DNA of 64,000 nucleotides from Macrotis lagotis. Lineage: Eukaryota > Chordata > Mammalia > Peramelemorphia > Peramelidae. The stretch spans positions 164,173,728-164,237,727 of the forward strand of contig NC_133660.1 of assembly GCF_037893015.1 (NCBI RefSeq), given 5' to 3'. Every line of letters begins with the position of its first letter. The stretch's first letter is position 1. The position numbers were made by a program, and so were the translations under genes. Below are positions 42,701-54,645 of this stretch, piece after piece. The notes beneath the pieces were generated by a model that saw nothing but the letters and a program-made list of their open reading frames with translations, ran no database searches and was not told the origin of the DNA.

Positions 42701-44282
42701 TTGCTTGCTGCCCTTCCCTTCCCTTTATACATATCACCAGTCAATATAGTTAAACATGCTCATAGTTAGACAGGTGAGGCAGGGAGTTTGACTCTGGAGC
42801 TCTGCAGCCCAAATCAAGCCCTTCTGCTAAACCTCTAACATTCATATTTTTAATAGTTTTCCAAATGGTAAGAACTACAGTTGACCTCAGTTTATACAAG
42901 GGTTTTTTTATTTCACTGAGAAAGGAAAGCAATTTAATTTTGGAATCTCTATGCAATGTATTTGAGGCCTTTTTTAAATAAGATTAAAAAATGGATGTGT
43001 GTTTGTATATGGGTATTTGTGGTATGTGTGTAGTATTTGTGTATCTGTGTATTCATGTGTGTGTGCAGGAAGAAAGCTTAGTCCTTTTATATAAAAAAAA
43101 AACTTCAGTAGACAGAGCTTAATTGAAGAAATGCCATTAGCATGACAAAATAGATGTAAATAGAGTGATTACATTGATGTTTATGATTTTTGTTCTCCCA
43201 GGCTTAGGCCACCTGCACAAACAGACCCTCTCTCATCTGGGACAGCAAGGGTCTAGACTGTTATGATCTTAGAAAAGTCCTTTCTGTGTTTATTGTTAAT
43301 AGACTCTATAGAATATCACCTAAAAACATTTCTTGAAGCAGATCTCCCTAATATTTTATATTAATTTTAGTTTCCAATTTCCAAGAAGTCATTTTAAATA
43401 TATAGTCACATAGAACAAGTATATAGTAGGGTGAACAATTTGGAAAAAAATAGAAGTAAAGATCTATTTGTTAAACAACACTGGTGATGGCAAATTGGTA
43501 GTGCTATTTTGTTTAAATGGTCTCAGAAACATATTAGCAGATTGTTGGACTTGGATCACTAGGGAAAATGAGAACAACTCTGAGCCAAAATCACTGTACA
43601 TTTTGTCCAGGACTTACTTTCCATTGAAAAGTCTGCTATTGGTATCATAAACTGTGAGGATGTAAACAGAACTTTCAAAGGTTTGTTTATGGAACATGGG
43701 TTGCATTGTGATTTCCTGCTAAGGCTGAGGACTTTTTCTTTTTTTTTTAAACTTTGACTTTCTAAGTCGGATATCTACATGTACATATAAAGATAACAGG
43801 GTGGGTGGATGTCTATGAGGGTCCCTCCTCTCAATCAATGGGGACATTTTAAAATTTGTCACTTTTCTCCAAATACAGACAAACACTTATTCATTCATGT
43901 TTAGGAGCTGGGAGGATGAATGAATAATCTACTTTAATTAGTATGGCTCTGGATTCAAGTGCTTCCCCAGCTATGTTTATAAGTTTCCAGTTTTTAAGTT
44001 TTTTGAGAAATAATCAGTTGTGATACTCTTTGCCCTAAAGAAAGTTTTCTCTTCCGCCGATGTCTCTAGCCGGTCATACAGAAGTATTGTGTCCTGCTGA
44101 ATCACATCTTTATCTTATGACCCCCAAAGGGAAGGGTTTGAGAATACCTTGGGTATGACACTTCTCTCCTTTGCCTTCTATTTGATCGACTTTGACCACT
44201 CCCCTCTCTCTCCAATCCATTTTCCAAACAGCTACCTAGGTGTCCATCGGTCTCTCCCCAAATCAACAAGTTTCATGGATTC
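42701..44282. other. Mostly unique, about 1.6 kb
   Basis: A TG-rich stretch lies at 42995-43068. No gene or transposon recognised. The short frame 43468-43650 has no motif. Confidence 0.35.
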
Positions 44283-44514
44283 CCTACTGTCTTTAGGATT
44301 CTTTGTGGCCCCATTTGAAATTTTCTTGGCAGACATACTGGGGTAGTTTGCCATTTCCTTCTCTAGCTCATTTTACAGAGGAGGAAACTGAGGGAAGCAG
44401 TTTTGTGACTTGCCCAGGGTGGCATAGCCAATAAATGTCTAAGACTGGATTTGAACTCAAGTCTTCCTGTCTCCAGACCTGGATCACCACCCACTGTACC
44501 ACCTAGCCACCTCT
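44283..44514 (-). mobile_element. SINE with RTE-type 3' end, complete
   Basis: gattctttgtggccccatttgaaattttcttggc, gtttgccatttccttctctagc, ggatttgaactcaagtcttcc, ctgtaccacctagccacc. Confidence 0.82.
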
Positions 44515-44519
44515 TCTAC

Positions 44520-44903
44520 ATTTCTAGACATCTAATGTCTTTCCACAGGCTCCACATTCCAGCCAAACTGACTTATTTTCTGTACCCTGTACTATATTCC
44601 TTCCATGCCTTTGTAAAAGCTGTCCTCCATGTCTGGAATGCACTCCCAACTCACCTTGACCCCTTAGACTCCTTAGCTTCCCCTTAAGTGCCAATGCCTT
44701 CCTGAAGCTATTCCCAATTTCCCTAATTGTTCATGTTTTCTCCCTACACAAATTATCTTGAATTTATTTATGGACAAACAAGGAATGTCCTTACATTTAA
44801 GTTGCTTTTATCAAGTGGTTTCTAAATATTAGTGGTGGGGCTACAAAAAAAAAAAAAGGAAAAAAATATGGCCCTTGCAGAACTCAAATAACAGTGCCTG
44901 CAA
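44520..44903 (+). repeat. L2-type LINE 3' part and adjoining LINE fragment
   Basis: gtctggaatgcactcccaactcacc, atgccttcctgaagctattccc, aaattatcttgaatttattt are L2 motifs. 44805-44903 belongs with 45652-45800 on the other side of the L1 insertion. Confidence 0.6.
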
Positions 44904-44918
44904 GATCTATCCAGTGTA

Positions 44919-45636
44919 TGGATTAAACCAACACCTCACACCCTATACCAAGATAAGATCAAAATGATACAGGATTTAGATATAATAAGAGAACATTAAA
45001 AGGGTAAAAACATCACTTGTACAAAAATATTCATAGCAGCCCTGTTTATGGTGGCAAAGAATTGGAAATTGAGTGAATGTCCATCAACTGGGTAATGGCT
45101 AAACAGATTGTGGTATATGTATGTTGTGAAACAGTATTGTTCTATTAGAAACCAGGAGGGATGAGAATTCAGGAAAGCCTGGAAGGATTTGCATGAACTG
45201 GTGCTGAGTGAGATAAGCAGAACCAGAAGAACATTGTACACTCTAACAACAACATGGGGGTGATGGTCAACCTTGATGGACTTGCTCATTCCATCAGTGC
45301 AACAATCAGGCACAATTTGGGGGGGGGGGTATCTGTGATGGAGAATACTCTCTGCATCCAGAGAAAGAATTGTTGAGTTTGAACAAAGACCAAGGACTAT
45401 TACCTTTCATTTAAAAAAAAAAGCCATAATCTTATTCTGTAATTTTGATATCTCTTATACTTTATTTTTTTCCTTAAGGATATGATTTCTCTCCCATCAC
45501 ATTCAACCAAGATCAAGGTATAGCATGGAAACAATGTGAAGACTAACAACCATCTGTGGGAGGGTTGGGGGAAGAAAGCGAGATTGGGGAAAAATTGTAA
45601 GATTCATAGTAAATAAATAAATTAAATTTAAAAAAG
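44919..45636 (+). mobile_element. 5'-truncated L1 with target-site duplication
   Basis: It starts in the ORF2 C-terminal region (ttcatagcagccctgtttatggtgg, gaatgtccatcaactggg) and runs through the 3' untranslated region (gcagaaccagaagaacattg, ctgcatccagagaaag) to an A-rich tail. It is flanked by gatctatccagtgta at 44904-44918 and 45637-45651, an exact 15-base duplication. No intact frame. Confidence 0.9.
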
Positions 45637-45651
45637 GATCTATCCAGTGTA

Positions 45652-45900
45652 AATGGAAAGTCATTTTATCCAGAAGGAAATTTGGAAACCAGGAAAGATT
45701 TCCTGAACAAGGTGGGATTTGAACTGATTTTTGAAGGAAGCTAGGGAAGCCAGGAGGGGAAGGTGGAAATGGAGAGTCTTCAGGCATAGGGGACAGTCAA
45801 TGAAAAGTAGCTAGAAGACAGATTATTATTCACTTTGTCTTTGAATTCCCAGAAAACTTTGCACATGTCTATTGAATTGAATTGAATGAGATGCTTTATA
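45652..45900 (+). repeat. Ancient LINE fragment, right of the L1
   Basis: ggaaaccaggaaagatttcctg, gaacaaggtgggatttgaactg, gaagctagggaagccagg, followed by an L2-like end (45835-45895). Confidence 0.5.
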
Positions 45901-46014
45901 TTACCCCTTAAGAAAATATAAGGATATTATTTTCAAATTGTAAATACTTGACAAAAATTGAATTCTAGCTCATCATCTCTTTCTTGGGTCTACATTTGAT
46001 TTCTATTTCTAAGC

Positions 46015-46244
46015 CAGGGGTTCTTAATCTGAGACCCATGATCCCTGAAGGAGTTCATGGATAGTTTTAGGGGTTCATGAACCTGATGGAAAAAAATCAC
46101 ATCTTACTGAAACTTAGCATTTCTTCCCATTGTGAATTAAAGGAATAAGAGAATTCTATCATAATTGGTATTTTAAGAAAGTCTCCATAAGCTTCCCAAG
46201 ACTACTAAAGGGGGCCAAGACATAGAAATGATTAAGAACCCCCA
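46015..46244. mobile_element. Non-autonomous hAT transposon
   Basis: Left end CAGGGGTTCTTAATC. The right end, on the other strand, reads TGGGGGTTCTTAATC. Flanks ttctaagc (46007-46014) and atctagac (46245-46252) are a degraded 8-base duplication. No transposase. Confidence 0.75.
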
Positions 46245-46320
46245 ATCTAGACTTTAAACTCCTTCTTGATGATGGTCTGTATCTTAGACTCCTTTTGTGT
46301 CTGTATCTTTAGACTCCTTC

Positions 46321-46494
46321 TGAGTTTGAGAACAGCATTGACATAAAGACAAGGTTGATATGTAGACTTTGAATCCAAGAGGCAGACTGTCAGAAGGATC
46401 TCAGAAGCCACCTGAGACTGAGAACAGGATAAACATGAAGTTATTTCTGCATTTTTTGAATCCAAGAGGAAGTGACAGGAGGATCTTAGAGCTA
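46321..46494. repeat. Tandem duplication, period about 92 bp
   Basis: Unit 1 starts tgagtttgagaacag (46321), unit 2 tgagactgagaacagg (46413). Both continue to tttgaatccaagagg and then gaaggatct/gaggatctt. Two diverged copies just beyond the hAT element. Confidence 0.75.
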
Positions 46495-48040
46495 GCTATT
46501 CCATGTTTTAGGCAATGAAGGATTTAGATAGTCCCCCAAATAAAAAATAAAATGAGATATGTCATACCCATATGTCTATCTCTAGAAGCTGTGCTATATA
46601 TGAAACAGTGTTGGAATTCTTAACACTGTGTGTAAAATAAAGATTAGTATAGAATGTCTCATTACTCTAAATTCAGGGCAATCTGAGTGAAAACAAAAAC
46701 TTCTAACTCTGAGTTCTCTCTCCAACTCCTCCTTTCCCCCTTTCCTCATCCTCTTCCTCCTCTCCCTTTACTCAGGCAGCATGCATATTTATATCAATAG
46801 TGAACAAAAACTGGTCTAGTCAAACCATATGGGCACAAAAGAACCAAGGTACCGAAAGTGAAGCTCATACAGCTGCAAACCATATCACTTCTTGGAACAA
46901 TGTAGACTTCATAAGCCTAAAGAAGAGATAGAAGGAAAAAAATGTTGTTACCTTCCCTTTTTGCTTGACATTTATGTACGGTTCTGTGAGAATATAATTT
47001 GTAGGTACAACAAATATACAAAAAGTTAACTTCATTGGATATAATTGAATGGAGGTCACTGATAGGAATAGGGCATCCTTTATCTCTTGTCTCTTACTCT
47101 TCTCTCTTTCTCTGTCATGAGACTGTGACAGGGTCACCTGCCTTTTTAATTAAAAAAAAAATTTGTGTAGGTGCTTGTCTTGGGGATTTAAAAATTATAG
47201 ACTGACTTACTTATCCAAAGCATTCCCATGTCTGGAATACTTAGAGAAAGAAAATGACTCCATGTTCTCTAAATATCTCAAGGGACAGAAAAAAAAATTT
47301 GGAAATTGTTGAAATGCAGATGTGAAGTAATTTTATTGTTTTTATCATCATTATTATTTTAGGTGCTGTGACATTATTGTGAAAAAAAGTTGTGCAATAC
47401 TTAATTCACACATGAATTAACCACAAGTTAATGGAAGACTAACACTGGAGGGACAAAGCCTGGCATCATGCTTTTGTCAGCATATTCTTTGAGCTTTTTC
47501 AAGTCTTCTATGTCTGAACTGTGGTTTCTTGTTATTCTTTTTTCCCCTAGTTAGACTGTAATGTATGGTCTGTCTACCTGTGAATCTCTAAAGTATGATT
47601 CCGGTAATGTATTCTTCACCGTGTAATAAAAATGCTAAAAAAAGAAAAAGTAAAAAAAAAGAAGGATCTTAGAAGACACCATTGTATAAAAATGAGATAA
47701 ATGAAGCCTAGAGAAATATAGTGACTCGTCCAGTTAGTTGGTGGCAGAAGTAATACCAGAAGAATCCAGGTAATAGAGTCACAGTAGCTTAGTCACTAGT
47801 GAACTAGCTACTAGTTGCTGCTCAATGAGGAATTCTGGACTTTCTACCTTTTCTCACCAATATGATGCTTGCTCCCTCTTCTGCCTTTGGCAATTATTTG
47901 ATTCCTGCCAAGTCCTAAAAGGAAATAATCTTGCCTTTAGCTTCTAGGGTCTCAAGAAAAAACTAATTACTAACCAGGGTTTATTTAATTAATGAATCAA
48001 TAAGTATTTATTAAGGATGATGGATTGCTGTGACCCATAT
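46495..48040. other. No recognisable gene
   Basis: Unique-looking 1.5 kb. 47380-47640 is repeat-free and balanced in composition. The frame 46865-47137 (minus) has no motif. Confidence 0.35.
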
Positions 48041-48044
48041 CATC

Positions 48045-49790
48045 TCATAAAAAAAAAGCAGAGGAGAGTAAAGATGGTTTAAAGAAATTTTAACAAAAGA
48101 TCCAGCAAAGCAAAGCCAGTCCAAGGGCATGCAACAATTAAAGGAGAAGACTGACAACAAACAGAAGAAAAATGTAAAACATTTGTAAAAATTATTTTAA
48201 CAGCCTGTTTAATTTCTCAAGGGCAGTGGAACCACTAGAATTAATCCCTAACACCATGGTCCCAGATGGACATATAAATAAGGAATGACTAACTACAGAG
48301 AACAAAGAAGGAAAATTTGACAGTTCAGACCATATCAAATAGATGAACAGATAGACAGATAGGAAGGTAAGGGGAGAGAAAGAGAGAGAGTGAGAGAGAG
48401 AGAGAGAGAGCTGGCTGGATAGATATAGATTGATATAGAAAGGAGATTCATGCTGTAAACAATAAAATTTAAAGGTAGATGATGTATCTTTATACAAGGA
48501 GGGAAAGTGTCAAAGATATGAATGGGAGAGAAATTTATACCCTTATTAATACGGAAAAAAGTGACTGAGAGAACATATAATTATCCATCAATATTCCTTC
48601 TCTTGCATCAATAAAAATCTTTATGAGAGCCACACATACATAAATCAAGGACAAGATCAGTAAGGAACAAGCAGACTTTCATATGCAATATTCAGCAATG
48701 GACCACACCTTTACCATTTCATAATTAACCAAAAGATGTCGGGAATACAAGATTCCCATGCTTGTTGATCATTTAAAAAAACATTTGATTTACAAACTTA
48801 CAGACTCCTTTACCACAAAGTATCTTCCTTCCATATTTCAAAACCATTCACTTATGATTCCTTGGAATATTTAGAAGAAATAACCCTATTCAATGACCCT
48901 CCGAAAACAAGGAATAAAATAGGGAGATATATGACTGTCAATGAGATTCACCACTGTGTTGGAGAAGATCCAGCATGGGATCCAAGTTGAAGAAGGTATT
49001 CTTTGTGGATTGTGAAGTATTTCAGACACTCCTAATATCATGTTGACTTCATCAATCACCAAAACAGTGCAGAGCCATCTAAAAAGAGTTTGATTTGTCT
49101 ATCTATACAGGAAAAACCGAGTGAATGAAAGTTATCTATTGCTCAGATATTAATATGTGTTTGAATGGACTCTTTATAATAGGTTTTTTCCCCCATCAGG
49201 ATGTGACTCTAGGGCAAACAGTACAAATGGACAATAAAATGATCCCAGAGTTGAAAAGGGATGTGGGCTGGATTACTTTTGGAAAACTGCAAAGTTCTCT
49301 CAATAATAACAAGATTTCCATGAGATCAATGTCCATTTTTTCAATATTTTGATTTTACTAGTATTGCTATATAGCAACAAGACATTGAAGACTATTATAT
49401 GTGAAGAACCAACACCAAGCATCATACTGAGGGCAATGGAGAAGCATGTAGTAGCTCTAACATGGAACTGAAAGTTGTCATCAAGGATTTAACAGAATCA
49501 AAAAATGTTATCAAGGAATTGTGTCATAGGAAGAGAGGATGGGTTGGTCATATGGCAAGATTGAGGGATGACAGGTGGATGGAAAACAGGGTGAACCATT
49601 GATAGGTCTCCTTTTGATGCTGGGAGAAAGAAAAGAAAGCTTCATGTGGGAAGGTTGTCTTGTGGCAAACTTCTGTAAGGACATGAACAAGAGTCACAGA
49701 GAATAGGCAAGCATAGATGGAGTACAATCTGCATTATCAAGGAGAACCTCTGAATCCATTTGATGTCTTCAATATGTGCCTAGCATGTGA
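48045..49790 (+). pseudogene. RTE-clade LINE pol remnant (linker, reverse transcriptase, C-terminal tail)
   Basis: RTE LINEs encode one protein with an AP endonuclease and a reverse transcriptase. Decayed pieces occur in order: a linker with VEPLELIPNT (about 48224), the fingers with KEQADFHMQ (about 48666), LTKRCREYKIPML (about 48732), FTTVLEKI (about 48945), the post-catalytic LGQTVQMDNKMIPELKRDVG (49209 onwards), and the C-terminal GWVGHMARLRDDRW (about 49537). Stops and frameshifts are frequent, and the catalytic Asp-Asp box is not recognisable. A GA-rich microsatellite (48372-48415) sits in the linker. The endonuclease half is not seen. Related to the RTE-tailed SINEs in this window by family logic only. 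Confidence 0.82.
48372..48415. repeat. (GA)n microsatellite
   Basis: gggagagaaagagagagagtgagagag...: purine dinucleotide run inside the RTE remnant. Confidence 0.9.
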
Positions 49791-50984
49791 GTCTTGAGGT
49801 CCTACCTAAAGGAATCTACATTCTATTTCTTTTTTACCTTACCTCTTTCTGATGAGACTTTAGATTCCTAATTGTGCTACCCTGGCTCCTTTGCTTTCTA
49901 GTAGAGGTTCTGATTTCTGATTTAGCATTCTTCCATACACTGCCTCATTTGTTTACAGAATGGCAAGTTACAAGTGATGTTTAATATTTGGAGAATTAGA
50001 AATAAGCTATAATAACTGATGAATAAAATCCTTCCTGACTTGAAGCCAGTTTTCCTAATATCTCTTCTGGTTGTGTTTCAATGTTAATAGAACTCATTGA
50101 TGGAGATTTGGGGATGTATTTTCCTCAATTTTTAAAAAGAAAGAAAAAAAGAGTCTATTTCTAAACAGAAAACAGAGAGAAGTAAAGAAGAAAAAGAAAC
50201 ATTAAAAATGGGGAAAAGAGTCAAAGTTTGCCAGTTTAAATGTGGCATTCTTTTTTCCTTTGTAATGCACTGCAACCCTTTTTAAAAGGAACTCTGTACC
50301 TCTAAGAGGTAATCAATTTAAAATTTTATGGTCACTTGGGCCAATTTTTGAGGTCATTTATATGAGCTGAAAATATCTGTATTTTTATTTTCTTTCACAT
50401 AATTCCTAAAAAGATGAATGAGCTCAACTAGAGAGTTCTCAGAAAAGTCACTGTGGGGCAAAGATTAAGAAAATAAATGTTTTAGTAAAATAATAGAATC
50501 AAATACTGAGACCCAACCACACCCTTAAATCTCTTTTGCACCTGGAACTTCTTTGAAGGAAATTGCTTGAATACTAGGAGATTGTGAGTACAGGCAGATG
50601 GGAATCTGGTCCATGGAACATAAAAAGGGAGAAAAATTCTTTAAATATCAATGAGGTGATAGAATTCTAAGAAGTAGACAGTAGGAGCTTTCTAAAAGTA
50701 ATTCATGGCAAACGTTATTTTTTGTTGTTTTTTTTTCCCTGATTTGTCTCTGAAGAATTACAAAATCTAGCTAAAAAAAAGGAAACAGACTAGAATGATG
50801 ATCTTGGCCAAAATGTTTTGGAATTCAGTGAAGAGAATTCAGGAGAGAGATAGACAAAGAACATGGGGAGGGTTTCTGGCAAATGAAATACAGGGAAAGA
50901 GTTCTTTTAATGGGGAGAAGATGTTACCAGTATTGGGGCAGGATAGGAAGGTTTATGAGGAAAGAATACCCTACAAATGTGGAT
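49791..50984. other. No recognisable gene or repeat
   Basis: Unique-looking. 50225-50420 has a mixed texture that might be conserved, but nothing specific can be claimed. Confidence 0.3.
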
Positions 50985-51465
50985 GTTTGTGTTTCATCAC
51001 AGTTATGTTATTATTAAACTGTAAGATCCATGAGAGTTATTTGTCTACTCCAGTGCCTATCGCAGGCCTCTGTACATGGTAGACACATAAATGTAAAAGA
51101 GTGAATATTCATATTAAAAGATAGAAAGTGTCTTTAGTCCAAGGGATATGGATGCCCCAAATTGGATAAACAGCAGCAAATGGATGATCTTTAAGAATGA
51201 GTGCCTCAAATAAAGGAAAGGGACTAAGTTGAATTAACTTGTTCCTTCCTGCTTAACTATTCTTTGATTTAGGGAAGGAAAAGAAAAAAGAAAGGGAAGG
51301 GGAAGAAGAAGGGGGAGGAAAGGAGAGAAAGGATCCATTTATATAGTGCCTACTATGTGCCAGACTCTGTGTTAACAGCTTTTTGTAAATATTATCTCAT
51401 CTGTCCTCACAACAACCCTATGAGCTAGGGGATATTATTATTAGCCTCAGATTAGAGATGATTTA
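50985..51465. repeat. L2-type end (+) and MIR-type fragment (-)
   Basis: 50990-51095: taaactgtaagatccatgag ... tacatggtagacacataaatg (L2). 51335-51460: gtgcctactatgtgccagactctg ... tattatctcatctgtcctcacaacaaccctatgag (reversed MIR-type). Confidence 0.6.
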
Positions 51466-51659
51466 ATGACAATAATGATAGCTAATAGACTTTTAAGAAT
51501 TAGAAATGAATATCACACAGAGTAGAAATGAGGAGCTCATGATAGATGTGAACATTGAATCAACGAGGTGAAGAACAAGAATTAAAAAAAGGTCCCCTAG
51601 GAAGTGTATGATTGGTAGAAAACGTAGGTTGGTAATCTGGCAAGAATGAGCTGTAACAG

Positions 51660-51815
51660 GGGCAGCTAGGTGGCACAATGGATAGAGCATCGGCCCTGGA
51701 GTCAGGAGTACCTGGGTTCAAATTCGGCCTCAGATACTTAATAATTACCTAGCTGTGGGGCCATGGGCAAGCCACTTAACCCCATTTGCCTTGCAAAAAA
51801 ACTTAAAAAAAAAAA
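51660..51815 (+). mobile_element. tRNA-headed SINE with target-site duplication
   Basis: ggcagctaggtggcacaatgg ... tacctgggttcaaattcgg ... aaccccatttgccttgc. It is flanked by aagaatgagctgtaacag (51642-51659) and aagaatgaactgtaacag (51816-51833), 17/18. Confidence 0.93.
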
Positions 51816-51833
51816 AAGAATGAACTGTAACAG

Positions 51834-52002
51834 ATGAGCAACCAGAGCTTCCTACTTACTGTGTTACACTGATCCCCAGTGCAAGTGTCACACAGGATGG
51901 GCAAGCATGAATGGGTTGCTCTCTGCCTCACTGGAAGGAACTTCCAATTGATATAATCACAGATCCATGAGTATGTCATACAAACATGCACATACATAGA
52001 CA

Positions 52003-52039
<37 letters not shown>

Positions 52040-52875
52040 TCTGAGACTATACCCTCAATTCATACTTGCACTAGCACTAGAGAGAAGCTAACTACTTACT
52101 ACTTTTCTCAGGATTCTAGGGATTACTATAAGGAACTGAGGTTTTTACTACTGTTGCATATAAACCTCCACTAATGTTCTCATTATCTATTGAGTAGAAT
52201 GGCATTTAGAAAAGATTTTCCTGAAAAGGTATAACAAGAACAGTTATTATAAAATCTTCTCCCCAAACCAAGAACACACTAATCCTTTGTATGGATTCAA
52301 ACTGAAAGTTCAATTATCCAAGGCTTATGTGTTCAAAGTGTATTTTTCTACTCCTTTTCTTCTTTCAAGGACTTGTCATGCATTTTTCTCTTTAAGTATA
52401 TCTCCCTGCTAGGTTAGAAGTCCTCGTCCTTCTCTAGAATTGATAGCCATCTCTTTTCATCTCTTTTCTTTTCAAAGGTCATGCTCTCTGAAAGTGGAAC
52501 TGTCTTTGAGGATCTCTTTTTCATATCTATCTATATATCTGTCATCAGTCATTTCCTCTCCAGTGGCCTCTGCTATAGACTTTGCTATCAACTTTAATTG
52601 CTGGGGTTCTTTTTATGGGACCTCCAGATCTCTGCAATTCACTCAGTTGCCTGATCATGCTTTTCTCAAAATACTCATTTATCTAGAATCATGAACAAAA
52701 GGAACAAAGGCACCATGTGCTCATAGACACATGGGAGCTGGGAGGTAGAATTTAACCAGTTGCCATTTTCCCATCTGGCAACTCAAAGTAGTCCATGTCT
52801 CACTTAACACCATGACATGATGGATGAGTCCAAGGTATGTTTATAAATATTTAACATCTGACTCCCTAGAGGGAA
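51834..52875. other. Mostly unique, with (AC)n
   Basis: An (AC)n run lies at about 52003-52034. The frame 52440-52694 has no motif. Confidence 0.4.
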
Positions 52876-52879
52876 ATGT

Positions 52880-53110
52880 ATTTACATAACACTTTTAAGT
52901 TTACTCTGCATTGTTAACATTTTCTCCATCATTTTCTTAAGTCTAGAATCACTATCTCCAAACTATACATCAAGCCCTGAATTGTAGTATTCATCATCTG
53001 TATAAATGCACACACTGAAAATTTAACAGTTGGCTCTCATGAACCAGTATGAACTGAATCCACTATGTCCATAGGTTGGTCCTGCCATTTCAATGTTGGT
53101 CCAGTTACTC
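52880..53110. repeat. Dispersed repeat of unknown class, copy 2
   Basis: cacttttaagtttactctgcattgttaacattttctccatcat ... taagtctaga ... aaatgcacacactgaaaatttaacagttggctctc is collinear with 18460-18655. Confidence 0.6.
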
Positions 53111-53805
53111 CTGAATCAATTTTTCCATTTCCAAAGATATCTAGGAGATTTTCTGTCATCATAATATGCCCTGAGTCATCATGGCCAAAAACCAATTCTC
53201 AAAGTTTTACCTGGTGAATTAGAACCTAACAAACAATACCTGTGCATGCTTTATATAATCCCCCCCCCCCAGGAAGATTATATTTGTTGTGATATTTATA
53301 TTTGAGAAATGACAGTTAAAAACAAAAAAATATTTAAGCTTCCACTTAGTATAGAAGGAAATATAAAGTTTAGTAGATGTCCCCTGCCTTCAAGGAGGTC
53401 TAGTAGTAATTTTCATTTTAATAGTACTTTAGCCTGGGTGTGTTGGAGACAACTCTAACCATCTTGGGAGAGAGCCCATTGTTAAATTTTCAGTGAGAAC
53501 ATTTCTGTCTCAGAATGCTATATAAATCAAGGCTTTGTTGTTTTACTGATTATTTTAGCAAGAGTTAATGCTGCAGGTTAAGCTTTTTTTTTTGCAGGTT
53601 AAGCTTAAATGTGTTTTGCATCCATTTTTTCCCTGCAGTCTGGTTGTTGAACACTTACTAGTGCACACCCGCTATATTGCTCTATAAAAATTGTTTGAGC
53701 TCAGCAAGAATGCAATAGGAAACTCATTGAATGAAATCATCATCAGACTGGAGACCTGATGACTACAGGCTAATAATAATAATACTACTACTAAAATAAT
53801 GACAA
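53111..53805. other. No recognisable gene
   Basis: A C run lies at 53262-53271. The 13-mer gcaggttaagctt is duplicated at 53573-53585 and 53594-53606. Confidence 0.4.
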
Positions 53806-53809
53806 TAAC

Positions 53810-53965
53810 TATAATTCCTGACATTTATATAGGCTTTAAGGTTTTTGATGTGTTTTACATTTATTATCTTATGGAGCCTCACAACACCTCTCACTTTAGG
53901 TACATTAACTTTGTTTAATCCTCCAATAGTCTGCAAGAAAGGTATGATTATCTAATGTCTAATTC
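53810..53965 (-). repeat. MIR-type SINE fragment
   Basis: cctgacatttatataggctttaaggtttttg ... tattatcttatggagcctcacaacacc. Confidence 0.6.
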
Positions 53966-54455
53966 TTTCCAGGGTGGGGAAATATTTGTTTTAGAGGAGA
54001 AGAAAAGGGCTAAAAGATTACTGTAAATAAAATGATAACATTCCACATTTGTTAAAAGGGCATTACTCTCAGGATCATCATTAGCAGTAGTCAATAGAAC
54101 ACATGGTAGGATGAACTTCAAATGGATTGCAGTTTTCTCCTCATTAGGAGAGATTTTCTTTAGCTTCCAAAGTTTTAATCCTCAAACCTATGTTCTTTTG
54201 GTACTCAGACAATCCAGTCATTTTAATTAGACTTTTATAGTACTTGGTATTTCTTTTGAACTGATTTCCTCTGTTGGCAGGATTGAAGTCCCTGTTACCA
54301 TGTAATGATTTAAGGTTAGAAAAATTCCTGAAACTCAATTTCTGATTGTCAACCTGCTCTACTCTTCATACTATTTCTGGGAGCTGTATTCCAAAAAAAA
54401 ATCCCAAAGAGTTTTGTGTATCTGCACAGAGGTTTTTGACTCTCTACAATAATAG
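53966..54455. other. No recognisable feature
   Basis: Unique-looking sequence. Confidence 0.3.
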
Positions 54456-54459
54456 GAAA

Positions 54460-54645
54460 ATAAATCTAAAACTTGGAGGGAAGAGGTCATCTTGTACAAC
54501 CTTTATTTTACAGATGAAGAAACTAAGGCCTGGGAGGAAAAGTAATTTGTCCAAGGCTACATAAGTTTACATCAAGAAGCAAGACTGAAATTCCCATTCT
54601 CTGACTCAAGAGACAAATGCTCTTTCCCCTACACTAAGCTGGGGA
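54460..54645 (-). repeat. Old MIR-type tail
   Basis: tttattttacagatgaagaaactaaggcctggg ... ttgtccaaggctacataag ... aagactgaaattcccattctctgac. Confidence 0.6.

Noticed and set aside
48045..49790. Endogenous retrovirus pol
   Set aside because: The motif order and the C-terminal GHMARLRDDRW text fit RTE LINEs. No LTRs, gag, protease or integrase were seen.
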